From: an uncultured Oscillospiraceae bacterium
Lineage (GTDB): Bacteria; Bacillota; Clostridia; Oscillospirales; Acutalibacteraceae
Direction: 5' to 3'
NCBI GenBank assembly: GCA_900541975.1
Contig: UQLR01000010.1
Coordinates: 1-64,000, forward strand
Length of the DNA: 64,000 bases
The notes beneath the pieces are model-generated. The model was not told the origin of the DNA, ran no database searches, and saw only the letters and a list, made by a program, of their open reading frames with translations. Positions 51,453 to 60,764 of this stretch are shown here, piece after piece. A program made the position numbers and the translations under genes. How positions within the stretch are numbered: position 1 is the first letter of the stretch; each line of letters begins with the position of its first letter.

Positions 51453-52072
51453 AAAATATTAAGGCGATTAAGATCCAGCTTAGAAGCCAGATGAAAAAAC
51501 AGCGCGCAAATTTAGAACCTGCAAAAAAACAGGAGCTTGACAGGCGCATCAGAGAACGGCTGTTTTCCCTTTGGCAGTACAAAAGCTGTAAACAGCTTCT
51601 TGTATATGTTTCAAAAGAGATAGAGGTAGATACGCTTAAAATGATTGAAGCGGCGCTGCACGATGGAAAAAAGGTGGCAGCACCCAGGTGTATTACACAA
51701 AGCACGCAAATGGAGTTTTATTACATTTGCTCTCTGCAGGATCTGGAAAAAGCTGCATTTGGCGTATGGGAACCTATTCCAGAAAAATGTGAGAAGGTAG
51801 AAGATTTTAGCCATGCACTTTGTATTGTACCGGGACTTTCTTTTGACTCGCAGGGATATCGGCTGGGGTATGGCAAAGGCTATTATGACCGTTTTCTCAA
51901 TGGCTTTGACGGCGTAACGGCAGGTATTTGCTATAGCATGTGCGTAAAATGGGAATTGCCGCACGGATATTTTGACAAACCGGTGGATTTGCTGGTAACC
52001 GACCGGTATTTCAGAAAAATACGCAGTGAAAGACGGCAGGACAGATATGCCGCCGCCGGACGGACGCAATAG
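51443..52072 (+). CDS. 5-formyltetrahydrofolate cyclo-ligase
   Basis: A 209-residue enzyme that returns 5-formyl-THF to the folate pool using ATP. The basic N-terminus (LRSQMKKQRANLEPAKK) and the signature PGLSFDSQGYRLGYGKGYYD are complete. Translationally coupled to the DJ-1 gene. It is functionally linked to ThyX upstream through folate metabolism. Confidence 0.94.
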   Translation: MSIKNIKAIKIQLRSQMKKQRANLEPAKKQELDRRIRERLFSLWQYKSCKQLLVYVSKEIEVDTLKMIEAALHDGKKVAAPRCITQSTQMEFYYICSLQDLEKAAFGVWEPIPEKCEKVEDFSHALCIVPGLSFDSQGYRLGYGKGYYDRFLNGFDGVTAGICYSMCVKWELPHGYFDKPVDLLVTDRYFRKIRSERRQDRYAAAGRTQ

Positions 52073-52166
52073 CAGGGTTTTGCCAGCCTTATATATTGGC
52101 GGTTCAGGTATAACGGAGAAAAAGAATCCAAATTTCCGCATTTTTACGGATATGGAGGGGTTTTAG

Positions 52167-53708
52167 ATGAGTGAAGAAATAAAGCCGCAGAATAATCCGC
52201 CGCAGGGCCGGTATATTTCTGGCGACAGCAAAGAGGAAGAAGCGGCGATTGCGCAGGCAAGAAAGAAAAAAATTCAGGAATTCAAACTGAAAATTGAGGA
52301 TCTGCAGGAAACGCAAAAGCCCGTAGACGACGCTGCGCAGCTGCATCCTGCATTTGAGGATCTGCTTCCGGAAAAATCGGAAGAGATTCGCAGGCAGGAT
52401 GCCCAGGTGGATGATGTACTGCTTTATGCCAGACAGGAAGAGGCGCCGGAAGATAATGTCATTACAAGCTTTAGCGGCGAAGAGCAAAAGCAGAAAATGG
52501 ACAGGGAAGAAAAAGAGGCGCTGAAGAATTATAAAAAGTCTGAAAAAAAGCGTAAAAAGGCAAAAGCAGAGCGCAACGGCTGTATGTTTAAGTTTGTCTG
52601 GCTTGCAATGGTTATTCTGGTTGGAGCCGTTCTGGGGCAATTTTTGATTACTGGCGTAAACGATTTGCTGGCGGTTTCCCGTTCAGAGGAAAACCAGTCG
52701 CTGGTTGTGATCCCTGAAAACGCAACAATTGACCAGGTTGCTGAAATTTTAACAGAGGGCGGCGTGATCAACGAACCGTTTTTCTTTAAGGCTTATGCCA
52801 CCCTTACAAAGTCTACAGAAGGGTTTATTCCCGGCAGTTATAATATGGACACCAATATGGATTACGAAGCAATCTTGAATTATCTGCTTTATAATTCTGG
52901 GCCGAGGGAAGTGGTGTCGGTACAGTTTACAGAAGGGCTTACCGTCCGGGAATGTGGAAAGCTGTTGGAAGAAAAACGTGTATGTGAAATGGATGAATTT
53001 TTGGAGGCCTGTAATTCGGATGTATTTGACGAGGAATATGAATTTATTGCTTCCATCCGTGAAGATGAAGACAGAGTATACAAACTGGAGGGCTACCTCT
53101 TTCCGGATACCTATATTTTCTATGTAAATGAGGATCCCGACGACGTTATACGGAAATTCCTGGACAACTTTAATAAAAAGTGCTTTAAAAATACAACCAT
53201 TTACCCGGGCTATGAAGAGGAGCTGAGTATTGCCCAGCTGGCGGAGCTGAAAGGTATTGCATTTGAAGATTTAATTAATATGGCCTCGCTTGTACAGGCA
53301 GAATCTGCAGATGAAAACGATATGTACTATGTATCTTCCATTTTCTATAACCGTCTGGCCACCGACCAGTGGGGCGGCACAAACGAGTATGGCGACGGTG
53401 AGCTGAATATGCTTAAATCGGATGCAACCATCTATTATCCGTATTCATCTCAGGAAGATATTCCGGAAGACATCAAAGATACGTTCCACAGCAGCTACAA
53501 TACTTACGAGATCACCAATCTGCCGCCGGGCGCAATCTGTAACCCGGGCGAGGCGGCCATAAAAGCTGCGCTCAATCCAAAGGATACAGGATATTATTAT
53601 TTCTGTCATAAAGCGGCAACAGATTCAGCGCCTGCGCAGGCGTATTATGCAACAACGTATTACGAGCATCTTGCCAATATGCAGGAAGCCGGCCTTACAG
53701 AGGAGTAA
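52167..53708 (+). CDS. mltG: Endolytic murein transglycosylase MltG
   Basis: A 513-residue membrane enzyme that cleaves nascent glycan strands. A long disordered, charged cytoplasmic part (1-140) leads to one membrane helix (VWLAMVILVGAVLGQFLI). Outside lie a LysM-like region and the YceG domain: YKLEGYLFPDTYIF, the catalytic Glu in NMASLVQAESAD and the end NLPPGAICNPGEAAIKAALN. AGGGG precedes the ATG. It is followed by the U32 peptidase, a usual clostridial order. Confidence 0.93.
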   Translation: MSEEIKPQNNPPQGRYISGDSKEEEAAIAQARKKKIQEFKLKIEDLQETQKPVDDAAQLHPAFEDLLPEKSEEIRRQDAQVDDVLLYARQEEAPEDNVITSFSGEEQKQKMDREEKEALKNYKKSEKKRKKAKAERNGCMFKFVWLAMVILVGAVLGQFLITGVNDLLAVSRSEENQSLVVIPENATIDQVAEILTEGGVINEPFFFKAYATLTKSTEGFIPGSYNMDTNMDYEAILNYLLYNSGPREVVSVQFTEGLTVRECGKLLEEKRVCEMDEFLEACNSDVFDEEYEFIASIREDEDRVYKLEGYLFPDTYIFYVNEDPDDVIRKFLDNFNKKCFKNTTIYPGYEEELSIAQLAELKGIAFEDLINMASLVQAESADENDMYYVSSIFYNRLATDQWGGTNEYGDGELNMLKSDATIYYPYSSQEDIPEDIKDTFHSSYNTYEITNLPPGAICNPGEAAIKAALNPKDTGYYYFCHKAATDSAPAQAYYATTYYEHLANMQEAGLTEE

Positions 53709-53777
53709 CAAAAACTTTTACCAGATCAGGGGGTGCGCATGCTGCGGGCCCCCTGATTGTTGCAGAGGATGAGCAGC

Positions 53778-55037
53778 ATGGAAAAGAAACAAAAAAATGA
53801 AATACTGGCTCCGGCAGGGGATATGGAGTGTTTACAAAACGCGCTGTATTTTGGAGCAGATGCCGTGTATTTGGCAGGCAGGGAGTTTGGTATGCGCACC
53901 GCGCCTGAAAATTTTGACCGTGCAGGGCTGAAAGAGGCTGTACAGGCAGCGCATCATAAGGGTGCAAAGCTGTATGTGACCTGCAATATTTTACCCAGAA
54001 ATGACCAACTGCCACGTTTGCCTGGTTTTTTAGAGTATATCAGTCAGTGCGGTGCCGACGCGCTGATTATAGCGGATATGGGTGTTTTAGCGCTGGCGAA
54101 AAAATATGCGCCGCAGGTGGATGTACATATATCTACGCAGGCGGGTATTGTCAATTATGAAAGCGCCGGAGCTTTTTATAATTTGGGTGCGTCCAGGGTT
54201 GTGCTTGCAAGAGAGCTTTCTCTGGAGGAAATTGCACAAATCCGTGCAAAGACTCCCTCCGGACTGGAATTGGAATGCTTTGTGCATGGAGCCATGTGTG
54301 TTTCTTTTTCCGGCAGATGCCTGCTGTCTTCCTATCTGACCGGCCGGGACGCAAACCGCGGTGATTGCGCGCAGCCCTGCCGATGGAAATACCATTTATA
54401 CGAAGAAAGCAGAGACGGGCGCTTTTTCCCGGTGGAAGAGCATAAAGACGGAACATACCTGTATAATTCGCGGGACCTGTGTATGATAGACCATATCAAG
54501 GCGCTTGTACAGGCGGGGGTTTTCAGTTTTAAAATTGAAGGCCGGGCGAAATCTGCATATTATACGGCGGTTGTAACCAACGCCTATCGCAAGGCGTTGG
54601 ATGATTATTATCAAAACGGCCATACAGAAAGCTATGCCGTACCTGGATGGATCCGGCAGGAACTGGATAAAATCAGCCACAGGGAATATTCTACCGGTTT
54701 TTTCTTTGGCGGGGAACCGGGGCAAACCCAGGACAACGGAGGGTATATCCGCAACTATGAGGTGGTCGCCGTATGTATTGGAAAGCAGGGCGGGCGCGCC
54801 GTGGTTACACAGCGCAACCGTTTTTTTGCAGGCGATATGGTCGATGTGCTGCCCTATAGCGGGATTCCGTTTGAAACAAAGATCCGGAGCATTTATGACA
54901 GCTGGGGAAACCCTGTGGAGAGCGCGCCGCATCCTATGCAGGAGCTGCTGATAGAAACGGATGATGAAATATCTGGTGGGGCTATTTTGCGGAAAAAAAG
55001 AGCAGCGGCGCAGTTTGAAAAAATGTATGAAAAATAG
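53778..55037 (+). CDS. Peptidase U32 family protein
   Basis: A 419-residue member of the U32 / RlhA-like family. Diagnostic features are ILAPAGDMECLQNALYFGAD at the start, LECFVHGAMCVSFSGRCLLS and NRGDCAQPCRWKY (iron-sulfur-type cysteines), and SFKIEGRAKSAYY. Family members act in RNA hydroxylation or as collagenase-like proteins; the function here is not settled. GAGG lies nine bases before the ATG at 53778. Confidence 0.9.
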   Translation: MEKKQKNEILAPAGDMECLQNALYFGADAVYLAGREFGMRTAPENFDRAGLKEAVQAAHHKGAKLYVTCNILPRNDQLPRLPGFLEYISQCGADALIIADMGVLALAKKYAPQVDVHISTQAGIVNYESAGAFYNLGASRVVLARELSLEEIAQIRAKTPSGLELECFVHGAMCVSFSGRCLLSSYLTGRDANRGDCAQPCRWKYHLYEESRDGRFFPVEEHKDGTYLYNSRDLCMIDHIKALVQAGVFSFKIEGRAKSAYYTAVVTNAYRKALDDYYQNGHTESYAVPGWIRQELDKISHREYSTGFFFGGEPGQTQDNGGYIRNYEVVAVCIGKQGGRAVVTQRNRFFAGDMVDVLPYSGIPFETKIRSIYDSWGNPVESAPHPMQELLIETDDEISGGAILRKKRAAAQFEKMYEK

Positions 55038-55075
55038 GTGCAGGCAATATAGGTGGAAAACTTTCCGGACGTGCC

Positions 55076-55104
55076 TTGACAGCCAGAGGAAACAGCGCTA
55101 TAAT
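55076..55104 (+). promoter_or_regulatory. SigA promoter of alaS
   Basis: TTGACA (55076-55081), 17 bp, TATAAT (55099-55104). The T-box leader begins a few bases later. Confidence 0.93.
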
Positions 55105-55110
55105 ACTCTA

Positions 55111-55353
55111 CAATACAGACAGAAAGCGATGACGGGAAAAAGAATCTTTTTACGCTTACAGAGAGAAAGCCCCAGGCTGTAAGGCTTTTATGCGTTTGAA
55201 GGGTTTGGGCCGCCCCAGAGCTACCGCGGCGAGGAGCTGTGGCGTTTCCGGCGTTAACGGGCAAAAGTGGCATGCAGGTTTTTGCGTGCAATTTGGGTGG
55301 TACCACAGGAGATAGAGCTCTTGTCCCATAGGGGGCGGGAGCTTTTTATTTTT
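55111..55353 (+). ncRNA. T-box riboswitch of alaS
   Basis: The leader senses uncharged tRNA-Ala and prevents early termination. The T-box sequence GGGTGGTACCAC is at 55295-55306. The terminator that competes with it is 55316-55327 with 55332-55343 and a T-run. A GCG codon at 55192-55194, directly before TTTGA, is the likely specifier and fits alanine; the thrS leader has ACC in the same setting. Confidence 0.93.
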
Positions 55354-55387
55354 GGAATAAAAATTTTACAGAATAGGAGCATGCAGC

Positions 55388-58021
55388 ATGAAGTGGACGG
55401 GATTAAACGAATTAAGAGAAAAATATTTATCGTTTTTTGAAAGCAAGGGGCATTTGCGTCTTCCAAGCTTTTCCCTGGTGCCTAAGGACGACAAAAGTCT
55501 TTTACTGATCAATTCCGGTATGGCGCCTATGAAAAAATATTTTACAGGGGAAATTACGCCACCCCAAAAGCGCGTGACCACCTGCCAGAAGTGCATTCGT
55601 ACGCCAGACATTGAACGCGTGGGGATTACGGCGCGCCACGGAACTTATTTTGAAATGCTTGGGAATTTTTCCTTTGGGGATTATTTTAAGCGGGAAGCTA
55701 CCGCGTGGGCGTGGGAATTTTTTACAAAGGTGCTGGAAATGCCGGAAGAAAAGCTGTATGTGTCGGTTTATGAAAAGGACGACGAGGCGTACAACATCTG
55801 GACAAAGGAAGTCGGCGTGGATTCTTCGCATATGGTGCGCCTTGGGAAAGAGGATAATTTTTGGGAACACGGTACAGGACCATGCGGACCTTGCTCGGAG
55901 ATTTATTTTGACAGGGGAGAGGACAAAGGCTGTGGCGGCCCCAACTGCGCGGTAGGTTGTGATTGTGACCGTTTTGTAGAGGTGTGGAATCTGGTATTTA
56001 CGCAGTTTGACAGTGACGGAAACGGCAACTATGCACCGTTGGATCACCCTAATATTGATACTGGCATGGGGCTGGAGCGCCTTGCCTGTGTAATGCAGGA
56101 TGTGGACAATCTTTTTTTGGTTGATACCGTGCAAAATATTATGAAGCACGTGGTAGATATTACAGGGGTCTTATATGGGAAAGATGAAAAATCAGACATT
56201 TCGCTGCGCGTGATTACCGACCATATACGCAGCACAAGCTTTATGATTGGCGACGGCGTAATGCCGTCTAACGAAGGCAGAGGGTATGTACTGCGCCGTC
56301 TGCTCCGTCGGGCTGCCCGCCATGGAAGGCTTTTGGGTGTCAAGCGCCCGTTCCTGTATGAAGTATGCAGAACTGTAATCCGTGAAAACGAACAGGCCTA
56401 TCCGGAGCTTGCACAAAAGGCGGAATTCATTACAAGGCTCATTAAGGTTGAAGAAGAAAATTTCTGTAAAACCATCGACCAGGGCCTTGCAATGCTGCAT
56501 GATATTATTGGCCGGGAAGAAGTTGACGAACTTTCTGGGGAAGACGCCTTTAAACTGAACGACACATATGGGTTTCCCATTGATCTGACTAAGGAAATTC
56601 TCGCAGAAAAAGGGATGACGGTAAACGAAGCGCGGTTTAAGGAATTGCTTGCCGAACAGAAAAAGCGCGCCAGAAATGCCAGAAAAAACGCTGGTGCCGA
56701 CGCGTGGGTCAGTGATGACACCGACCTTTCAGACATTGCACCGACAGAATTTACCGGTTATACGCAGACAACCTCACAGGCAAAGCTGCTTGCAATTGTC
56801 AATCATGGGCAACGCGTACAGGCGGCATACCAGGGCGAGCAGGTTGTTTTGGTTTTTGATAAAACGCCGTTTTATGCAGAAAGCGGCGGCCAAACAGGCG
56901 ACACAGGAACGGCGCAAACGGAAATTGCGTCGGTCGAAATACGTGATACCAGCAAAAACCACGCGGGCATTTACCTGCACAGTGCAACTGTTGCAGAGGG
57001 AATGCTTTCCGTTGGAGAAGCAGTGAAGCTGCAAATTGACCAGATCCGCCGGGAGGATATTATGCGCAATCACACCGCGGCGCATTTACTGCAGGCGGCG
57101 CTTAGAAAAGTGCTGGGAACGCATGTGGAGCAGGCAGGCCAGCTTGTAGACGGTGAAAAGCTCCGGTTTGATTTTACGCATTTTTCTGCCATGACCGCAC
57201 AGGAAATGCTTACTGTGGAAGACATGGTCAATGAAGAAATTTTGAAAGCGGTAGATGTGAAAATACAGGAAATGCCGATAGAACAGGCAAAAAAGATGGG
57301 CGCGATGGCTCTGTTTGGGGAGAAATACGGAGATATTGTGCGTGTTGTGCAGGTTCCAGGTTTTTCAACGGAGCTTTGCGGTGGCACGCATGTGGACAAC
57401 ACCGCGAAAGTTGGGATGTTTAAAATGCTTGGAGAGGGCTCCGTTGCGGCCGGTGTAAGAAGGATTGAAGCCGTAACGGGAAGAGGCGTACTCAATGTGC
57501 TCAACGGTTGCTTTACACTGATTGGAGACGCTGCAGGCGCGCTTAAAATTAGTAACCCCAGGGACTTACTGCGCGGCTGCACGCAGACAATGGAAGAGCT
57601 TAAGGAAAAGGACAGAGAAATTGCGCAGTTGAATAATAAACTTGCCATGTTGAAGATGGACGACATGTTTGCTAATTCAGAGCTTGTTAAAGGCGTGCGC
57701 ATCATTTCGGCTGCTTTTACAGATGTTAATGTGGAAATGCTCCGTAACATGTGTGACAGGGCGCTGAGTATGGCGCCCAAAAGCATTGCGGTCCTGGCCG
57801 GGATTACAGATGGAAAGGCGACTTTTGCCTGCGCTTGCGGCAAAGAGGCGCAGGAAAAGGGCGCCCATGCGGGCAGGATTGTCAAGGCAGTTGCGCAAAT
57901 TGCCGGCGGTAACGGCGGCGGAAAGCCCGATATGGCTATGGCAGGCGCAAAGGATGTGTCCAGAGTGGACGACGCTATTGTAGCGGTGAAGGAAATTGTA
58001 TTGGGTATGATTCGGGGATAA
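55388..58021 (+). CDS. alaS: Alanyl-tRNA synthetase
   Basis: An 877-residue enzyme that charges tRNA-Ala. The class II core starts with FFESKGHLRLPSFSLVP and contains VTTCQKCIRTPDIERVG and YFEMLGNFSFGDYF. The editing domain has HTAAHLLQAALR and CGGTHVDNT with the zinc ligands. The C-terminal Gly-rich domain (GGNGGGKPDMAMAG) is complete. Controlled by the T-box leader upstream. Confidence 0.98.
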   Translation: MKWTGLNELREKYLSFFESKGHLRLPSFSLVPKDDKSLLLINSGMAPMKKYFTGEITPPQKRVTTCQKCIRTPDIERVGITARHGTYFEMLGNFSFGDYFKREATAWAWEFFTKVLEMPEEKLYVSVYEKDDEAYNIWTKEVGVDSSHMVRLGKEDNFWEHGTGPCGPCSEIYFDRGEDKGCGGPNCAVGCDCDRFVEVWNLVFTQFDSDGNGNYAPLDHPNIDTGMGLERLACVMQDVDNLFLVDTVQNIMKHVVDITGVLYGKDEKSDISLRVITDHIRSTSFMIGDGVMPSNEGRGYVLRRLLRRAARHGRLLGVKRPFLYEVCRTVIRENEQAYPELAQKAEFITRLIKVEEENFCKTIDQGLAMLHDIIGREEVDELSGEDAFKLNDTYGFPIDLTKEILAEKGMTVNEARFKELLAEQKKRARNARKNAGADAWVSDDTDLSDIAPTEFTGYTQTTSQAKLLAIVNHGQRVQAAYQGEQVVLVFDKTPFYAESGGQTGDTGTAQTEIASVEIRDTSKNHAGIYLHSATVAEGMLSVGEAVKLQIDQIRREDIMRNHTAAHLLQAALRKVLGTHVEQAGQLVDGEKLRFDFTHFSAMTAQEMLTVEDMVNEEILKAVDVKIQEMPIEQAKKMGAMALFGEKYGDIVRVVQVPGFSTELCGGTHVDNTAKVGMFKMLGEGSVAAGVRRIEAVTGRGVLNVLNGCFTLIGDAAGALKISNPRDLLRGCTQTMEELKEKDREIAQLNNKLAMLKMDDMFANSELVKGVRIISAAFTDVNVEMLRNMCDRALSMAPKSIAVLAGITDGKATFACACGKEAQEKGAHAGRIVKAVAQIAGGNGGGKPDMAMAGAKDVSRVDDAIVAVKEIVLGMIRG

Positions 58022-58046
58022 AAGAAATTCGGATGTAAAAAATGTT

Positions 58047-58086
58047 AAAAACGCCTTTACGGCGCTGTGCACCATAAAGGCGTTTT
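58047..58086. terminator. Bidirectional terminator
   Basis: AAAACGCCTTTA pairs with TAAAGGCGTTTT across a 15-base loop. It separates the convergent alaS and SpoIID-type genes. Confidence 0.88.
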
Positions 58087-58127
58087 ATGAAGAGAAGATA
58101 GACCGCTTACAGGCGGGTAAGGCTGTG

Positions 58128-59192
58128 TTAAAGCGTTTCTATGGTTGTACCGGGGTAATACCAGGCTAGGATTTCCTGGTAATCTGCGCCCTGCTTTGCC
58201 ATTTCGTTTGCGCCGTACTGGCTTAATCCAGCGCCGTGCCCGTATCCCCTTACCGTAAATACAAATTCGTCCAGAGTGTACAGGACCTCGAAATTACTGC
58301 TGCGCAGGGAAAAAGCATCCCGGATTTCCTGCCCCGTTACCTCTTTTCCCCCTACCTTTACGGAGGAAACAGTTCCGGCGTCTGTTGTTTTTAGATCGGT
58401 GAACCATTCCTGAGAGGAATCGCCCAGCGTAATATCGTTCCATGTATCTTCTATAATAGTTTTAACTTCTTCATTTGTCAGTGTAACAGTAGAAAGGTAT
58501 TCGTTGCACAGGGCGTCCCAGGGGCTTGCAACGCTTTGCAGATAGGGCTGGTCTTCCGACAAAGCGTTTTTCCCATTTTCCGTAATACCGCCGGAAATGG
58601 CGCAATAAGCTGCGGTGATCAATTCCCCGTCATAGCGTATTACCTGGGAAAATACGGCGTTTACCGCATTTTCCAGCTTTTTATAGGCGGTTTCAAAGTT
58701 GTCTTTCCATAAGCTTTGCAGTGTTTCTTTTGGAATATATACCTCTTTCTTTTCACTGTTGCAGGAAAAATCCGCGCCCTTTAAGTCGCTGTCAGTTTTT
58801 TCCCGTTGTGCGTCTCTTTTTTTGCAGAAAAAAGTATAAAGTGCAGTGCATTGTGCTTTTAATGCCTCTTCCTCAAACGAAGCGGGCATTTCTGCAGCGA
58901 GCGCCCCTATGCAAAAATCACGGTCGCTTACCTGCAGAACGTCGCCTGTTGCATTGTCAAGGATTTTAAAGCTTTGGGCGTCTGCCTTGCCTGCTGGTTT
59001 TTCAGTTGGTTTTTCAGTTGGTTTTTCGGTTGCTTTTTCTGTCGCTTCTGTGGCCTGTGAAGCTTCCAATACTTCAGATGCGGCCGCGTCTGGTTTTCTA
59101 TTGTCCGGCTTTACAATGCCGCTGAGCGTTATGGCGGGAATAGCAGCCATTACTAGAACGAGCAGTAAACAGGTTATCATGATCTTTTTCAT
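58128..59192 (-). CDS. spoIID: SpoIID/LytB-domain protein
   Basis: A 354-residue protein with an N-terminal membrane anchor, a TEKPTEKPTEKP-type spacer (50-75) and the SpoIID lytic transglycosylase domain: Glu in ALAAEMPASFEEEALKAQ and the signature VRGYGHGAGLSQYGA. In sporulating Firmicutes this enzyme strips the stem-free glycan during engulfment. The ATG at 59192 is used because AAAGGG is seven bases before it. The Pro/Thr spacer is longer than in Bacillus SpoIID, so a paralogous LytB-like role is possible. Confidence 0.86.
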   Translation of the reverse strand: MKKIMITCLLLVLVMAAIPAITLSGIVKPDNRKPDAAASEVLEASQATEATEKATEKPTEKPTEKPAGKADAQSFKILDNATGDVLQVSDRDFCIGALAAEMPASFEEEALKAQCTALYTFFCKKRDAQREKTDSDLKGADFSCNSEKKEVYIPKETLQSLWKDNFETAYKKLENAVNAVFSQVIRYDGELITAAYCAISGGITENGKNALSEDQPYLQSVASPWDALCNEYLSTVTLTNEEVKTIIEDTWNDITLGDSSQEWFTDLKTTDAGTVSSVKVGGKEVTGQEIRDAFSLRSSNFEVLYTLDEFVFTVRGYGHGAGLSQYGANEMAKQGADYQEILAWYYPGTTIETL

Positions 59193-59303
59193 TTGCAAAC
59201 CCTTTTCTTTCTGAATTTACGGTTGCGCATAGGGAGCTTTGAAAATTATATGGCGCTGCCTTTATGTATTTGCGCAGTGGGATTTTGTAATCGTGGTTTT
59301 ATA

Positions 59304-59332
59304 TTGACAGAACTATGGAATTGAATTAAAAT
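59304..59332 (+). promoter_or_regulatory. SigA promoter
   Basis: TTGACA (59304-59309), 17 bp, TAAAAT (59327-59332), before the membrane protein gene at 59446. Confidence 0.8.
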
Positions 59333-59445
59333 AATACGTACACTCTTGTGTAAATGTAAAAGAAAACAAGCCTGTTTCATGTATATATTTTAAAATCTTC
59401 ATTTATTCCCATTATTCTTGTAAAACATTGGAGGCGTTTGCGTGT

Positions 59446-60561
59446 ATGAAGAGCAAGTTGTCGTGGATTCCGTTTATTCCGGTCGTTTTTGCAGCCGTTT
59501 TTTTACGCATTTATCAGGTGTTGTTTATTGACAGCGGTGTAGATAAGGGTTTTTTGGACAGTGGCCTGGTATCTATAATTTTTGTGGGCAGTATTGTGGC
59601 GCTTTTTGTTATTCTTGCGATCTTTTGCTTTGCCGACAAAAAAACCGCGCCGGAATACGACATAGGACGGAATATATTTGCAGGCTTTTTTGCCATCCTT
59701 ACCGGCGCGCTGCTTTTGACAGATGCAGTTCTCTTGGTGATGCAAATGATAAGCGCCGGCTTTTTTGACTGGATTAGTGGGATCGATGTGCTTTTGTCCT
59801 TAGCGGGGGGAGCGATGATCTTTGTTATGGGGATTTCCTCTCTGACAGGGTACAATCGTGCAAAGCATATGCCGTTTCTTATGCTTCTGCCTACCGTCTG
59901 GTGCTGCGGCCGCCTGGTGCTGACGTTTGCAAGTTATACTGCAATTTCACCGGCTGCTAAGGATATGTCCGACCTTGTTTATATGGTTTTCGCAACGCTT
60001 TTTCTGTTCAATGTTTCTATGGTTTATATCAAACTTAAAGGGAAAAACCCGGTTAAAGCCTGTTTTCTTTATGGGCTGCCCGCGGTAGTTGTCATTTTTG
60101 CTTATGCCGGCGCGCTTTTTGCCTCTTTGATTCAAAGCGGGCAGGGAGTGGATTTCTTTGCAAATATCCGTGTGTTTGAATTCCTTTCTTTTGCGCTTTA
60201 TATCCTGTTTTTCTTGCTAGAACTGACGGCCGGCGCGAAGGGAAAGCAGAAGGAGGACGCTTTAGCGGTTGATACGGCGCCGCAGAAAGAGCAGCAATTG
60301 CATGTTAGCCATGAAAATGCAAGGCAGAGTCTGAAGTCCGGACAGGCTGCCGACCCTGAAACGGCGCGCGCCGAAGCCATTATGGCAAAGGTTGAGGAGG
60401 CTGACAGAAAGAAAAACGATCCGGTGGATTATGTAGGATATTACAACAGAGATGTGCAGGATCAAACCAAAAAGGACGACGGCCTTTCCGATTACGCAAG
60501 TAAACTGGATGATATTGACCGTTTAATTTTAGAGCTTTCTGAAAACGATCACAAAGAATAG
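59446..60561 (+). CDS. Membrane protein with charged C-terminal tail
   Basis: A 371-residue protein with about seven to eight membrane helices (residues 8-260) and a cytoplasmic, charged tail of 110 residues ending in SKLDDIDRLILELSENDHKE, a helix likely to bind another protein. GGAGG lies 11 bases before the ATG at 59446; the upstream TTG (59428) starts within that signal and is rejected. No family is recognised. Confidence 0.8.
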   Translation: MKSKLSWIPFIPVVFAAVFLRIYQVLFIDSGVDKGFLDSGLVSIIFVGSIVALFVILAIFCFADKKTAPEYDIGRNIFAGFFAILTGALLLTDAVLLVMQMISAGFFDWISGIDVLLSLAGGAMIFVMGISSLTGYNRAKHMPFLMLLPTVWCCGRLVLTFASYTAISPAAKDMSDLVYMVFATLFLFNVSMVYIKLKGKNPVKACFLYGLPAVVVIFAYAGALFASLIQSGQGVDFFANIRVFEFLSFALYILFFLLELTAGAKGKQKEDALAVDTAPQKEQQLHVSHENARQSLKSGQAADPETARAEAIMAKVEEADRKKNDPVDYVGYYNRDVQDQTKKDDGLSDYASKLDDIDRLILELSENDHKE

Positions 60562-60585
60562 AATAAGAAATATAAATTTTAACAG

Positions 60586-60613
60586 GGCGGGCTTTCCAAA
60601 AGCCGGCCTTTTT
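60586..60613 (+). terminator. Intrinsic terminator
   Basis: GGCGGGCTTT pairs with AAAGCCGGCC (one mismatch) over a 3-base loop, followed by TTTTTG. Confidence 0.82.
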
Positions 60614-60764
60614 GTTATAATGAAAACAACGGCTTTGCGTAAGGCGTGCACCCTCTGCACAGCTTATCCTGCAGTGATGCTTGCAACGGGGGAAATACGA
60701 GGCATGCAAAGCGTGTACAGGACAATAGAAAAAAGATTGCAAAAGAGAAAGCTGGTATGTTTGT

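Noticed and set aside
53281..53310. Apparent loss of the catalytic Glu in MltG (VEKE replaced by VQAE)
   Set aside because: The second Glu of the motif is kept, and a Gln at the first position is, as far as I recall, common in Firmicutes; no reason to call the enzyme inactive.
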